Below, one piece after another: positions 9,487 through 18,489 of a stretch of DNA of 46,058 nt. Position 1 is the stretch's first letter. Each line of letters opens with the position of its first letter. The DNA comes from Nitrospira sp. UW-LDO-01 (GTDB lineage: Bacteria > Nitrospirota > Nitrospiria > Nitrospirales > Nitrospiraceae). A program made the position numbers and the translations under genes. The notes under the pieces were generated by a model, which saw only the letters and a program-made list of their open reading frames with translations, was not told where the DNA came from and did no database searches. Location of the stretch: contig NIUT01000087.1 in NCBI GenBank assembly GCA_002254365.1, forward strand, positions 1-46,058, in the 5' to 3' direction.

Positions 9487-12153
9487 ATGCCTGAGACCAC
9501 AGCCCCGATGGTTCGCATAACGATCGATGGAATGACCGTCAAGGTTCCGAAAGGCACCTTGGTGATCGAAGCCGCTCGGCGTGTCGGCGTCATGATTCCC
9601 CATTTTTGCTACCATCCAAAGCTCAAACCGGATGCCAACTGCCGCATGTGCCTGGTCGAAGTCGAAAAAATGCCGAAACTCCAAACCGCCTGCAGTACCC
9701 CGGTCGACGAGGGTATGAGTGTGCGTACCGCCACGACCGTGGTCAACGATGCCCATCGATCAGTCCTTGAGTTTATTCTCGCCAACCATCCGCTCGACTG
9801 CCCGGTTTGCGATCAAGGGGGGAAGTGCGACCTTCAAGATTTTTCTCACCAGTACACGGCCACCAGCCGGTTCGCTGAAACCAAGCGCGTGTTTCAGAAG
9901 GAATATTTCAGCCCGCTGATCGAGACACAGATGAATCGCTGCGTGCAATGTCTCCGCTGCGTCCGATACTGCGACGAGGTGATGGACGTCAAGGCATTGG
10001 CGCCGGTCGGGCGCGGCACCATGACGGAGATCAAGCACTTCGGTCCACACCCGTTGGACTGCGAGTTCTGCGGAGGCTGCGTGCAGATCTGCCCGGTCGG
10101 AGCCATTACCAGCCGGCTGTCGATGTATGAATATCGGCCCTGGATGCTGAAGCGAGCCGATACCATCTGCGGGTACTGTGGCGATGGGTGCCAGATGACT
10201 GTGCACACGAAGGGAAAGGAGTTGATCGAGGTCAACTCAGCCCACGGAACCGGGCGCAACAACGGCGATCTCTGTGCTCGCGGATTTTTTGGGTTCCATG
10301 CGACCAGCCATTCGGAACGCCTGACTCACCCGCTCATTCGTCGTAATGGGGCATTGGTCCAGACTACATGGGAAGAGGCCTTGGAATATGTGGCCGATCG
10401 CATCAGCACGATCAAGACCACGCACGGAGGAACAAGCTTCGGCGGATTGATCTCAGGCCGGTGTACGAATGAAGAACTATACCTATTCCAAAAATTTCTG
10501 CGCGTCGCCGTCGGCACCAACCATATCGATAGCAGCGCCCGTTATGGCCATGTGAACGGCCTCTACGCCATGCAACTTGTCCAAGGCACTCATCGGTGGA
10601 CCGTGACCTTCGATGACATCCTGGACGCCGACGTGTTGCTCCTCGTCGGGACGAACATTACCGAAACCAACCCGATCACTGGCCTCAAGGTCAAGGAAGC
10701 CGTCAAGAAGCGTCGCGCGACCTTGATCACGATTGAGTCCCTGGAGCCGGTGATTGGAACGATCAGCAACATTGCGACTCTCTCGCACCATCATTTCCGC
10801 ACTCTGCCAAGCGACATCCCCACCACCATCCTTGGCTTGCTGAAGGCCATCGTCGAAGAGAACCTGATTCAGCCGAATCTGATGCAGCAGCACCCCGCCT
10901 ATGTCGGCGCGGTCACAGCTGCACTACAAGAAATCTCCTGGCAGGACCTCCAGGCAACAACGGGAATACAGTTTGATGCTTTCGTACAGGCCGCCAAAGT
11001 TCTCGCGGCCGGGCGACGAGTAGTCGTGCTCGCCGGACAACAGCTTCTGCGCAGTGAACGGGGCTATGCCGGATCCTTGAGTCTCCTCGATCTGCTGCTG
11101 CTGACCGGGAAGCTGGATCAACCAGGTTGCGGATTCGCGCCGCTTGCGGAAGAGAATAATGACCAAGGGGCTATAGAGATGGGTGCCGTGGCAGAACTTC
11201 TTCCTGGCGCCTCTTCCGTAACCAGCCGTACCGACCACAATCGGATCATGAAGCAGTGGAACGCGGACGTTTCCCCCGAGGTCGGCGCCTCCCTCGTCGA
11301 TATGCTGGATCGCGCCAAATCGGGATCGCTCAAGGGCATGCTCATCGTCGGAGAAAATCCGGTTGGGAGCCTACCGGTCTCACTACGCCCCGAGGAAGCC
11401 TTGCGCAAGCTCGATCTGCTGGTCTGTCAGGAACTCTTTTTAACTGAAACCGCAGCGCTCGCTCACGTCGTACTACCGGCCGCATCATCTCTGGAGAAAA
11501 GCGGAACGTTTACGAATACTGAAGGGCATATCCAAGCCGTTCGCCCCTCGATTGACCCTCTTGGCGAAAGCCGGCCGGACTGGGAAGTCTTTTCAGCTCT
11601 CTCCATTTTATTAGGCTCACCGATGGAATACGGCGAGAGTAAAGAGATTCTCAAGGAGATCCGGAGCCTTATTCCTGACTATGGATCGCTTGGACCTACC
11701 CCGCTGCCTCCGAAAGTCGATCACGCGACGACGGAACGCTATCTCACTGATGGCTATCAACGTGATCTTGCCGCACGATATCGACTCGTGGTACCGAAAA
11801 CCCGCCCGGATGGAACGTTGCGACTCGACTTCGTACAGAGCCTGTTTCACTCGGGAAAGTTTTCGACCCGTTCCAAGGGCTTGTTACAAATAGAAGACAG
11901 AGGACGGCTTCGAATCAATCCAGTTGATGCAGCCCGCTTTGCCTTGGTGAACGGCGACCGAGTTCGCCTCTCCAGCACATCCGGAGAAATGACCACCGAA
12001 GTGACGCTTGTGGAACGGGTCCCACAGGGAACGGCCTGGTTCCCGGATCATTTCGGCCAAGCTGCCGTCCGGTTATTTGACTGCGTCATTGATCCCATCA
12101 CTCACGCGCCGGCCCTCCGTACGGCAACGGTGTCCATGATGAGGGTAGCCTGA
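9487..12153 (+). CDS. nuoG: NADH-quinone oxidoreductase subunit G, formate-dehydrogenase-like
   Basis: NuoG (888 residues) is the large FeS subunit of the N module. Cluster sites in order: [2Fe-2S] N1b (Cys41, 52, 55, 69); N5 with His101, Cys105, 108, 114; a four-Cys ferredoxin motif (Cys152, 155, 158, 162); a second complete one (Cys192, 195, 198, 202); and N7 (Cys228, 231, 235, 263). The rest is a molybdopterin-oxidoreductase-like fold ending in a MopB-type beta barrel. Canonical complex I N4 uses three cysteines of the first motif and one of the second, so two complete motifs are formate-dehydrogenase-like. The position matching catalytic Sec/Cys of FdhF is Gly354 (SSARYGHV), so formate oxidation is not expected. 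Confidence 0.94.
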   Translation: MPETTAPMVRITIDGMTVKVPKGTLVIEAARRVGVMIPHFCYHPKLKPDANCRMCLVEVEKMPKLQTACSTPVDEGMSVRTATTVVNDAHRSVLEFILANHPLDCPVCDQGGKCDLQDFSHQYTATSRFAETKRVFQKEYFSPLIETQMNRCVQCLRCVRYCDEVMDVKALAPVGRGTMTEIKHFGPHPLDCEFCGGCVQICPVGAITSRLSMYEYRPWMLKRADTICGYCGDGCQMTVHTKGKELIEVNSAHGTGRNNGDLCARGFFGFHATSHSERLTHPLIRRNGALVQTTWEEALEYVADRISTIKTTHGGTSFGGLISGRCTNEELYLFQKFLRVAVGTNHIDSSARYGHVNGLYAMQLVQGTHRWTVTFDDILDADVLLLVGTNITETNPITGLKVKEAVKKRRATLITIESLEPVIGTISNIATLSHHHFRTLPSDIPTTILGLLKAIVEENLIQPNLMQQHPAYVGAVTAALQEISWQDLQATTGIQFDAFVQAAKVLAAGRRVVVLAGQQLLRSERGYAGSLSLLDLLLLTGKLDQPGCGFAPLAEENNDQGAIEMGAVAELLPGASSVTSRTDHNRIMKQWNADVSPEVGASLVDMLDRAKSGSLKGMLIVGENPVGSLPVSLRPEEALRKLDLLVCQELFLTETAALAHVVLPAASSLEKSGTFTNTEGHIQAVRPSIDPLGESRPDWEVFSALSILLGSPMEYGESKEILKEIRSLIPDYGSLGPTPLPPKVDHATTERYLTDGYQRDLAARYRLVVPKTRPDGTLRLDFVQSLFHSGKFSTRSKGLLQIEDRGRLRINPVDAARFALVNGDRVRLSSTSGEMTTEVTLVERVPQGTAWFPDHFGQAAVRLFDCVIDPITHAPALRTATVSMMRVA

Positions 12154-12195
12154 GAAGCTGTTGAGTATTGCGACTATGCGAATCGAGGAGTCCCA

Positions 12196-13272
12196 ATGGT
12201 GACTGAATTCGGATTACGTCTTGCTATTTCTCTGACTCAAATCGGTGCGGTCATGTGCATCGTGGTCATTACGGTGCTCATCCTCACCTTGGCGGAACGA
12301 AAAGTCTTAGGATGGATGCAGGATCGCATGGGCCCGATGGAAGTCGGTCCCTACGGCATTCTTCAGCCGTTTGCGGATGCCATCAAACTGTTCTTCAAGG
12401 AAGATATCGTACCAGCCGGCGCCAACAAGTTCATCTTTACCATGGCGCCGATCCTCTGCTTAATCCCGACGTTTATCGGATTCGCCGTCATTCCCTGGGG
12501 ACCCAACTGGACGTTTGAGATCAATGGTGTCTCGATAAAACCGTTCGTCATCAGCGACATTAATATCGGGATCCTTTACGTCTTAGCCTTCGCCTCACTC
12601 GCTGCCTACGGCATCATTCTTGGCGGATGGGCCTCCAACAGCAAATACTCCTTATTAGGGGGGCTCCGATCGGCCGCACAGGTGATCAGCTATGAGCTCA
12701 ACGTGGGACTGGCGATTGTCGGTGTATTGATTTTATCCGGCTCGCTCAGTCTCGTAACAATTACTGATGCCCAGGCCGGCTGGTTTTGGCATTGGCACAT
12801 CTTCGCCATGCCGGCCCCGCAAATCTTTGCATTCGTTGTTTACGTGATTTCGGTCGTCGCTGAAACGAACCGCGTACCATTCGACTTACCTGAGGCAGAG
12901 AGCGAGCTGGTGGCAGGGTTTTTCACCGAATACAGCGGGCTGCGGTTCGCCTTCTTCTTCCTCGCCGAATACGCCAATATGGTGCTTGTATCCTGTGTGG
13001 CGTCAGCCCTGTTTCTCGGTGGTTGGCACGCACCCTATCCAGGAACCTTGATGGAACTTGTCGGCTTGTCATCCTGGTCGTGGATCGAAAGCACCATGTG
13101 GTTCGCGGTGAAAACCTACTCACTCTTGTTCCTGTTTTTCTGGCTCAGAGCGACGTTGCCGAGACTGCGCTACGATCAGCTGATGCGATTCGGCTGGAAG
13201 GTGATGTTACCCATTGCGCTGGCCAACATCGTTGTGACGGCCATCGCCGTGTTTATCTATCAACGGATCTAG
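12196..13272 (+). CDS. nuoH: NADH-quinone oxidoreductase subunit H
   Basis: NuoH (358 residues, about eight membrane helices) forms the quinone-binding chamber between the peripheral and membrane arms. Conserved stretches are LAERKVLGWMQDRMGP near residue 33, the loop ETNRVPFDLPEAESELVAGF, and YSGLRFAFFFLAEYANM, with the acidic residues needed for coupling. CGAGGAG at 12184-12190, six bases before the ATG, is a strong ribosome binding site. It ends 11 bases before nuoI. Confidence 0.96.
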   Translation: MVTEFGLRLAISLTQIGAVMCIVVITVLILTLAERKVLGWMQDRMGPMEVGPYGILQPFADAIKLFFKEDIVPAGANKFIFTMAPILCLIPTFIGFAVIPWGPNWTFEINGVSIKPFVISDINIGILYVLAFASLAAYGIILGGWASNSKYSLLGGLRSAAQVISYELNVGLAIVGVLILSGSLSLVTITDAQAGWFWHWHIFAMPAPQIFAFVVYVISVVAETNRVPFDLPEAESELVAGFFTEYSGLRFAFFFLAEYANMVLVSCVASALFLGGWHAPYPGTLMELVGLSSWSWIESTMWFAVKTYSLLFLFFWLRATLPRLRYDQLMRFGWKVMLPIALANIVVTAIAVFIYQRI

Positions 13273-13283
13273 CGTACGGAGCC

Positions 13284-13856
13284 ATGATGATGAGAACCAC
13301 GCCTACGACCAAGCGCCTGAGCCTCTCCGAATGGTTCAAGACGATTACGTTTTACGAAATCCTCGTCGGCATGAAGGCGACACTTTCGCACCTCATCAAT
13401 TACCGTCCGGTGACATTGCAGTATCCTCACGAGAAACGCACACTACCGGACAACTATCGCGGCATGCTCGCTCTGCTCCGCTACGATGACGGAACGGAGA
13501 AGTGTGTGGGGTGCGATCTCTGTGAGGCAGCTTGTCCCTCCCGTGTCATCCGGGTGGTCAGCGCAGAAGTGCCGGGTGAGCCTACGAAGCGCTATTCAAA
13601 AGAATATTACATGGACATGACCCGGTGCTTGTTCTGCGGGATGTGTGTGGATGCCTGTCCCGTCGATGCACTTGGGATGACTCGAGAGTTTGAATGGGCG
13701 GTGTACGACAAGCGCCAACTCCACTTAAATAAACAACAGTTGCTCGCCATTGGAGACCGCTCGTTTCCAGTTCGTGAGAAACGCTTGGAACTTCAGCATC
13801 CAAACGTGGCGTTCTTTAACGTAGCGTTCAGCCACGTACCGCCAAAGCCGAACTGA
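13284..13856 (+). CDS. nuoI: NADH-quinone oxidoreductase subunit I
   Basis: NuoI (about 190 residues) is the two-[4Fe-4S] ferredoxin-like subunit holding clusters N6a and N6b, which pass electrons to N2. Both motifs are intact: Cys74-x2-Cys77-x2-Cys80-x3-Cys84 (CVGCDLCEAACP) and Cys115-x2-Cys118-x2-Cys121-x3-Cys125 (CLFCGMCVDACP). Three ATG codons stand in a row (13284, 13287, 13290). ACGGAG at 13276-13281 is best spaced for the second or third, so the true start may be three or six bases downstream. The open frame extends back into nuoH, but that part is not protein-like. Confidence 0.94.
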   Translation: MMMRTTPTTKRLSLSEWFKTITFYEILVGMKATLSHLINYRPVTLQYPHEKRTLPDNYRGMLALLRYDDGTEKCVGCDLCEAACPSRVIRVVSAEVPGEPTKRYSKEYYMDMTRCLFCGMCVDACPVDALGMTREFEWAVYDKRQLHLNKQQLLAIGDRSFPVREKRLELQHPNVAFFNVAFSHVPPKPN

Positions 13857-13943
13857 ACCAAGGAATTACGTATCGGCAGACCAATGGCTGCAGCATCCGT
13901 GTGCTAGTCCGGTCTAATCGATCTCGAACGCAGGAACCGTCAG

Positions 13944-14501
13944 ATGTCGCAACTCTTTTTTGTATATTTCGCCGGTATGATCATCGCCGCGTCCGTTCTC
14001 GTCGTGGCGTTGAAGAATCCCGTCTACAGCGCCCTGTCTCTCCTCGTCATGTTTTTCCACGTCGCCGGGCTGTTCATTACCCTTCATGCCGAGTTTTTGG
14101 CCGCCGTGCAAATTATCGTCTATGCCGGTGCGATTCTTGTGCTGTATTTGTTCGTCGTCATGATCCTGAACGTCAAACAAGACGACCGTTATCACAGTCA
14201 ATGGCGGATCGCAGGATTCGTCTGCGTTCCCTTGCTGATCGAAGTCATGGTCCTCCTCTCCGGTGGGGCAGAGACAAGTACGACCGGGCCCCGGGCTGCC
14301 CTCGCCTCATCAGCGAAGACAATCGCTCCGGATAATACGTTAGCCATCGGGCAAACACTGTTTTCAACCTACCTCTTCCCGTTCGAGGTTGCCTCCTTGG
14401 TGCTCTTAGTCGCCATGATCGGCGCGATCGTCCTCGCGAAGCGAGAGATCGGCGAACAGGACAATCCCAACCCCATGGTTCGAACGAAGGCAGCCGAATG
14501 A
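13944..14501 (+). CDS. nuoJ: NADH-quinone oxidoreductase subunit J
   Basis: NuoJ (185 residues) is a five-helix membrane subunit of complex I. The signature around [24 protein letters not shown] (helix 3, carrying the pi-bulge segment) is clear. A loop of about 35 residues precedes the last helix, and the C-terminus is the short soluble tail [16 protein letters not shown]. Its stop overlaps the nuoK start by four bases (ATGA, 14498-14501), so the two are translationally coupled. Confidence 0.93.
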   Translation: MSQLFFVYFAGMIIAASVLVVALKNPVYSALSLLVMFFHVAGLFITLHAEFLAAVQIIVYAGAILVLYLFVVMILNVKQDDRYHSQWRIAGFVCVPLLIEVMVLLSGGAETSTTGPRAALASSAKTIAPDNTLAIGQTLFSTYLFPFEVASLVLLVAMIGAIVLAKREIGEQDNPNPMVRTKAAE

Positions 14502-14803
14502 CTATCCCCATCTCCTACTATCTCATTTTGAGTGGGGTCGTGTTCCTGACGGGAATCGTCGGCGTACTCATCCGTCGCAACATCATCGCGATTCTGCTCT
14601 CGGTTGAGCTGATGCTGAATGCGACGAATATTAATTTCGTGGCATTCTCCGATTATTTTCGGGACCTGGGTGGACAGGTGTTCGTCTTCTTTGCCTTGAC
14701 GGTCGCTGCGGCGGAAGTAGCTGTAGGTCTGGCGATCATCATCGCCCTCCATCGTTCGCGGTCGACCATTAACATTGAAGAATTCAATTTATTGAAATGG
14801 TAA
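14498..14803 (+). CDS. nuoK: NADH-quinone oxidoreductase subunit K
   Basis: NuoK (101 residues) has three membrane helices and is the MrpC-like subunit of the proton path. The second helix carries the conserved glutamate in [17 protein letters not shown], and the third has the second one in [17 protein letters not shown]. The start overlaps the nuoJ stop. A gap of 113 bases follows before nuoL. Confidence 0.95.
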   Translation: MTIPISYYLILSGVVFLTGIVGVLIRRNIIAILLSVELMLNATNINFVAFSDYFRDLGGQVFVFFALTVAAAEVAVGLAIIIALHRSRSTINIEEFNLLKW

Positions 14804-14916
14804 AAGGAGCCGTGCTTCGTGAAACGTGAAGCATCTCTCGAAGAGAATCATCAAACCATTCAGTCGTTCGTTCTCCTCACGCCTCACGAACGAGGAACAG
14901 CGAGGAACGGACTCTG
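14804..14916 (+). repeat. nuoK-nuoL spacer with small hairpin
   Basis: The 113-base spacer contains TGCTTC (14813-14818) paired with GAAGCA (14828-14833) around GTGAAACGT. The loop sequence recalls the CACGTTTCAC motif of the nuoA-nuoB spacer. A GAGG at 14902-14905 is a distant candidate ribosome binding site for nuoL. Confidence 0.35.
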
Positions 14917-16812
14917 ATGCTCTACGCGCTGATTCCATTCCTCCCGCTCGCCGCGTTTCTTGTTCTCGGGCTGGCCGGGTCACGGTTCAAGGAGAACGCC
15001 CATGTGATCGCGGTTCCGGCCGTACTGTTGTCACTTGTACTGGCGCTGTCAGCCTTTATCCAAGTGGCTTCCGGCTCAGTCATTTCCGTCCCTTTGTATA
15101 CCTGGCTGACCTCGGGCCATCTTGACATCCACATCGGCCTCTACATCGACAGACTGACCGCCGTCATGTTGCTCCTGGTCACCGGAGTCAGCTCTCTGGT
15201 GCACATCTATACAATCGGCTATATGCACGGGGAACCGGGCTATGCCCGCTTCTTCAGCTATATTGCTCTGTTTACCTTCTCCATGCTCATGCTGGTACTG
15301 GCGGATAACCTCTTACAGTTATTCATATTTTGGGAAGCAGTCGGCCTCTGCTCCTATCTGTTGATCGGACATTGGTACGAACGTGCGTCAGCTTGCGCAG
15401 CGGCGACCAAAGCGTTTCTTGTGAATCGTATCGGAGATTTTGGGTTCCTGCTCGGCCTGCTTCTGGTCTGGTCTCAGTTCGGCTCGCTGAACTACCTTGA
15501 GGTCTTTCCGAATCTCCATGAAGCAAATGGTCTGATGATCAATCTCCTTGGTCCTTTCGGCGGCACATGGGAGGTCTCCCTGTTCACGCTGATCGCGCTC
15601 TTGCTGTTCACCGGAGCGGTGGGCAAATCGGCCCAAGTCCCTCTTCACGTCTGGCTCCCGGATGCCATGGAAGGCCCGACCCCGATTTCAGCTCTCATTC
15701 ATGCCGCCACCATGGTCACGGCTGGAGTGTTCATGATCGCTCGTCTGTCACCCATCTACAACCTCTCTCCGACCGCCATGAGCGTCGTCGCCGTCACCGG
15801 AGGCGCCACCATGCTCCTCGGTGCAACCATCGCGGTGACGCAAACAGATATCAAACGTGTCGTGGCCTATTCGACAATCAGTCAGCTTGGGTACATGGTC
15901 ACGGCCTGCGGACTCGGAGCGTACGCCTCCGGCATGTACCATCTCCTCACGCATGGAGCGTTTAAGGCGTTGTTGTTCCTCGGTTGTGGATCGGTCATTA
16001 TCGCACTCCACCACGAGCAGGACATCCGCCACATGGGTGGCCTTAGAAATCAGTTACCGACGACCTATTGGACGTTTGTGGTTGGGTCCCTGGCTCTCGC
16101 AGGATTTCCCCTCACAGCTGGGTTCTTCAGCAAGGACGAGATCTTGGTCGCGGCTTGGTCTGCTGGCAATCTTGGGCAGATCCTGGCAATTGCGGGCTTG
16201 CTTACCGCACTCTTGACCGCGTTCTACAGCTTCAGGCTGGTGTTTGTGACCTTCTGGGGCGAATCCCATGTCGATCCCCATCACGCAGGCCATATCCATG
16301 AGCCCTCGAAGACGATGACAACTCCACTCTTGATTCTGGCATTTTTTAGTATCGCCACCGGTTATCTTGGCATTCCCTCATTTCTCGAACCGGTTTTCGC
16401 CACCGATCAGCACCCGGTGGAGCACCATGGGGAAGCCGGCGTCATCATCATGATGGCAGCCACGGTTCTTGGATTGATCGGCATTGGCGCGGCCTACTAC
16501 GCCTATGTGCTCAAGCCGGAGCTGCCGAATCGCCTGGCTCAGCAGTGGAGCAGTCTGTACCAGGCCTCATTGAACAAGTGGTATGTCGATGAAGCCTACG
16601 ACCGCCTGTTCGTCCGACCCACGTGCATCGCAGCTTCGACGCTCTGGAAACGAGTCGATGTCGCAATCATCGACGGTGCGGTCAACGGAGTCGCGCGAAC
16701 GATCCGGTGGGGCGGATGGATTTTACGATTGATCCAGAGCGGACAGACCCAACATTATGCATTGGCGATGGCAATGGGCATCGTGATCATCACGGCCTAT
16801 CTGCTGCTCTGA
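14917..16812 (+). CDS. nuoL: NADH-quinone oxidoreductase subunit L
   Basis: NuoL (631 residues) is the distal antiporter-like proton-pumping subunit, with about 14 core helices and the C-terminal lateral extension. The key glutamate segment is LQLFIFWEAVGLCSYLLIGH, and the lysine-containing broken-helix segment is VGKSAQVPLHVWLPDAMEGP followed by TPISALIHAATMVTAG. The C-terminal region (NKWYVDEAYDRLFVRP, then a final hydrophobic helix) matches the lateral helix and anchor that separate NuoL from NuoM and NuoN. Length is normal and no break is seen. Confidence 0.95.
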   Translation: MLYALIPFLPLAAFLVLGLAGSRFKENAHVIAVPAVLLSLVLALSAFIQVASGSVISVPLYTWLTSGHLDIHIGLYIDRLTAVMLLLVTGVSSLVHIYTIGYMHGEPGYARFFSYIALFTFSMLMLVLADNLLQLFIFWEAVGLCSYLLIGHWYERASACAAATKAFLVNRIGDFGFLLGLLLVWSQFGSLNYLEVFPNLHEANGLMINLLGPFGGTWEVSLFTLIALLLFTGAVGKSAQVPLHVWLPDAMEGPTPISALIHAATMVTAGVFMIARLSPIYNLSPTAMSVVAVTGGATMLLGATIAVTQTDIKRVVAYSTISQLGYMVTACGLGAYASGMYHLLTHGAFKALLFLGCGSVIIALHHEQDIRHMGGLRNQLPTTYWTFVVGSLALAGFPLTAGFFSKDEILVAAWSAGNLGQILAIAGLLTALLTAFYSFRLVFVTFWGESHVDPHHAGHIHEPSKTMTTPLLILAFFSIATGYLGIPSFLEPVFATDQHPVEHHGEAGVIIMMAATVLGLIGIGAAYYAYVLKPELPNRLAQQWSSLYQASLNKWYVDEAYDRLFVRPTCIAASTLWKRVDVAIIDGAVNGVARTIRWGGWILRLIQSGQTQHYALAMAMGIVIITAYLLL

Positions 16813-16875
16813 AACGCATGAGTAACGCTGTACGTTTGACACACTGTACTCGACATGTGATGGATTGAAATCCTG

Positions 16876-18489
16876 ATGACTGGCTTTCCTTGGTTAACCG
16901 CATTGATCATCCTTCCCTTGCTGGGAGCGGCGGCTGTCTTTGTCGTGAAAGATACCTCTGTCCGGCTCACTGCGCTCTCCGTGACGATTGCCGATCTCCT
17001 GATCTCGCTTCCACTGTGGTGGCTATTCGACGCTACTTCCGGTGAGATGCAATTCCTAGAATCAGCAGCATGGATCCCGTCGCTGTCCATCAATTACCGT
17101 CTCGGCTTGGATGGAATCAGCCTGCCGCTGATTCTCATGACGACCATCCTCATGCCCCTCTGCGTCCTGATTTCATGGCATGCCATCGAAACCAGGCTCC
17201 GGAGTTTCATGGCGGTGTTGCTCATCATGGAAGGCGCCATGATCGGCGTGTTCGCAGCACTCGACTTCGTATTGTTCTACGTGTTTTGGGAGGCGATGCT
17301 GATCCCCATGTACCTCCTGATCGGAGTGTGGGGTGGACCAAATCGCCTGTATGCCGCGATCAAGTTCTTCCTCTATACCCTGGCTGGTAGCATCTTGTTG
17401 TTGGTTGCGATCCTCGTGTTGTATTTCCAGGGTGGCCATACATTCGATATTCTTGATCTCAGTCGGCAGACCTACCCCCTTTCTCTTCAGACTTGGCTAT
17501 TCTTCGCCTTCTTTGCCGCGTTTGCCGTAAAGGTCCCGATGTTCCCATTCCATACTTGGTTACCCGATGCACACGTGGAAGCCCCCACGGCCGGCAGTGT
17601 GATCCTCGCCAGTGTGCTGCTCAAGATGGGCACCTATGGCTTTGTGCGATTCAGCCTGCCGATGCTACCGGACGCCTCACGTCTCTTCACCCCCCTCATG
17701 GTCGTCCTGTCGATCATCGCGATCATCTACGGGGCCTATATGGCGCTGGCCCAGACCGATCTCAAAAAGCTGATTGCCTATTCGAGCGTCAGCCATATGG
17801 GATTCATCACCCTCGGCCTGTTTATGTTCAACATCCAAGGTATCGAAGGTGCCGTCATGCAGATGGTGAATCACGGCATTACGACCGGCGGGCTCTTTCT
17901 CTGTGTTGGCATGATTTATGAGCGCACCCATAGCCGCCAAATTGCCGATAACATCGGGTTGACCAAGCCGATGCCTCGGTATGCAACCTTTCTGGTTATT
18001 TTCGCCCTCTCTTCACTGGGACTTCCCGGGACCAACAGTTTCGTTGGTGAGTTTATGGTTCTCGCCGGCACGTTCCTCTGGAGTAAGGCCGCAGCGGCCT
18101 TCGCCTCGCTGGGCATTATCCTGGCCGCAGCATACTTATTGTGGATGGTTCAACGAGTCGCGTTTGGCACACCGGCCCCTCACATGCTTCACAAACTTTC
18201 CGACTTGAACCAACGAGAAATGGCGACGCTGTTACCTCTGGCGGTCCTGATCTTCGTAATCGGTATCTTTCCCAACCCTCTCCTCAGCCGGATGCACACA
18301 AGCGTCGAGCACGTCATCGCTCGCGTTGCTCCCTCCTCCCCTCACCAGAGTTCCATTCGAGCTGTTCTCGAGCAGACAACGCCCGTGCAGAAAGACGACC
18401 TGCTCTCGACGCTCGACGTAGTCCATGCCTCAACCGTTCATCCCATCGGCAACCTGCCGCTTACGGAAACGCAGGGGAAACGCCCATGA
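16876..18489 (+). CDS. nuoM: NADH-quinone oxidoreductase subunit M
   Basis: NuoM (537 residues, about 14 helices) is the middle antiporter-like proton pump. Conserved segments are the glutamate helix VLFYVFWEAMLIPMYLLIG, the lysine/histidine segment KVPMFPFHTWLPDAHVEAPT, and the second lysine region LAQTDLKKLIAYSSVSHMGF. The protein carries about 55 extra polar residues at its C-terminus after the last helix (from about residue 480), which is longer than usual. The stop overlaps the nuoN start by four bases (ATGA at 18486-18489). Confidence 0.95.
   Translation: MTGFPWLTALIILPLLGAAAVFVVKDTSVRLTALSVTIADLLISLPLWWLFDATSGEMQFLESAAWIPSLSINYRLGLDGISLPLILMTTILMPLCVLISWHAIETRLRSFMAVLLIMEGAMIGVFAALDFVLFYVFWEAMLIPMYLLIGVWGGPNRLYAAIKFFLYTLAGSILLLVAILVLYFQGGHTFDILDLSRQTYPLSLQTWLFFAFFAAFAVKVPMFPFHTWLPDAHVEAPTAGSVILASVLLKMGTYGFVRFSLPMLPDASRLFTPLMVVLSIIAIIYGAYMALAQTDLKKLIAYSSVSHMGFITLGLFMFNIQGIEGAVMQMVNHGITTGGLFLCVGMIYERTHSRQIADNIGLTKPMPRYATFLVIFALSSLGLPGTNSFVGEFMVLAGTFLWSKAAAAFASLGIILAAAYLLWMVQRVAFGTPAPHMLHKLSDLNQREMATLLPLAVLIFVIGIFPNPLLSRMHTSVEHVIARVAPSSPHQSSIRAVLEQTTPVQKDDLLSTLDVVHASTVHPIGNLPLTETQGKRP

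Noticed and set aside
9487..12153. Calling nuoG a formate dehydrogenase
   Set aside because: It is embedded in a complete nuo cluster and has Gly at the catalytic Cys/Sec position.
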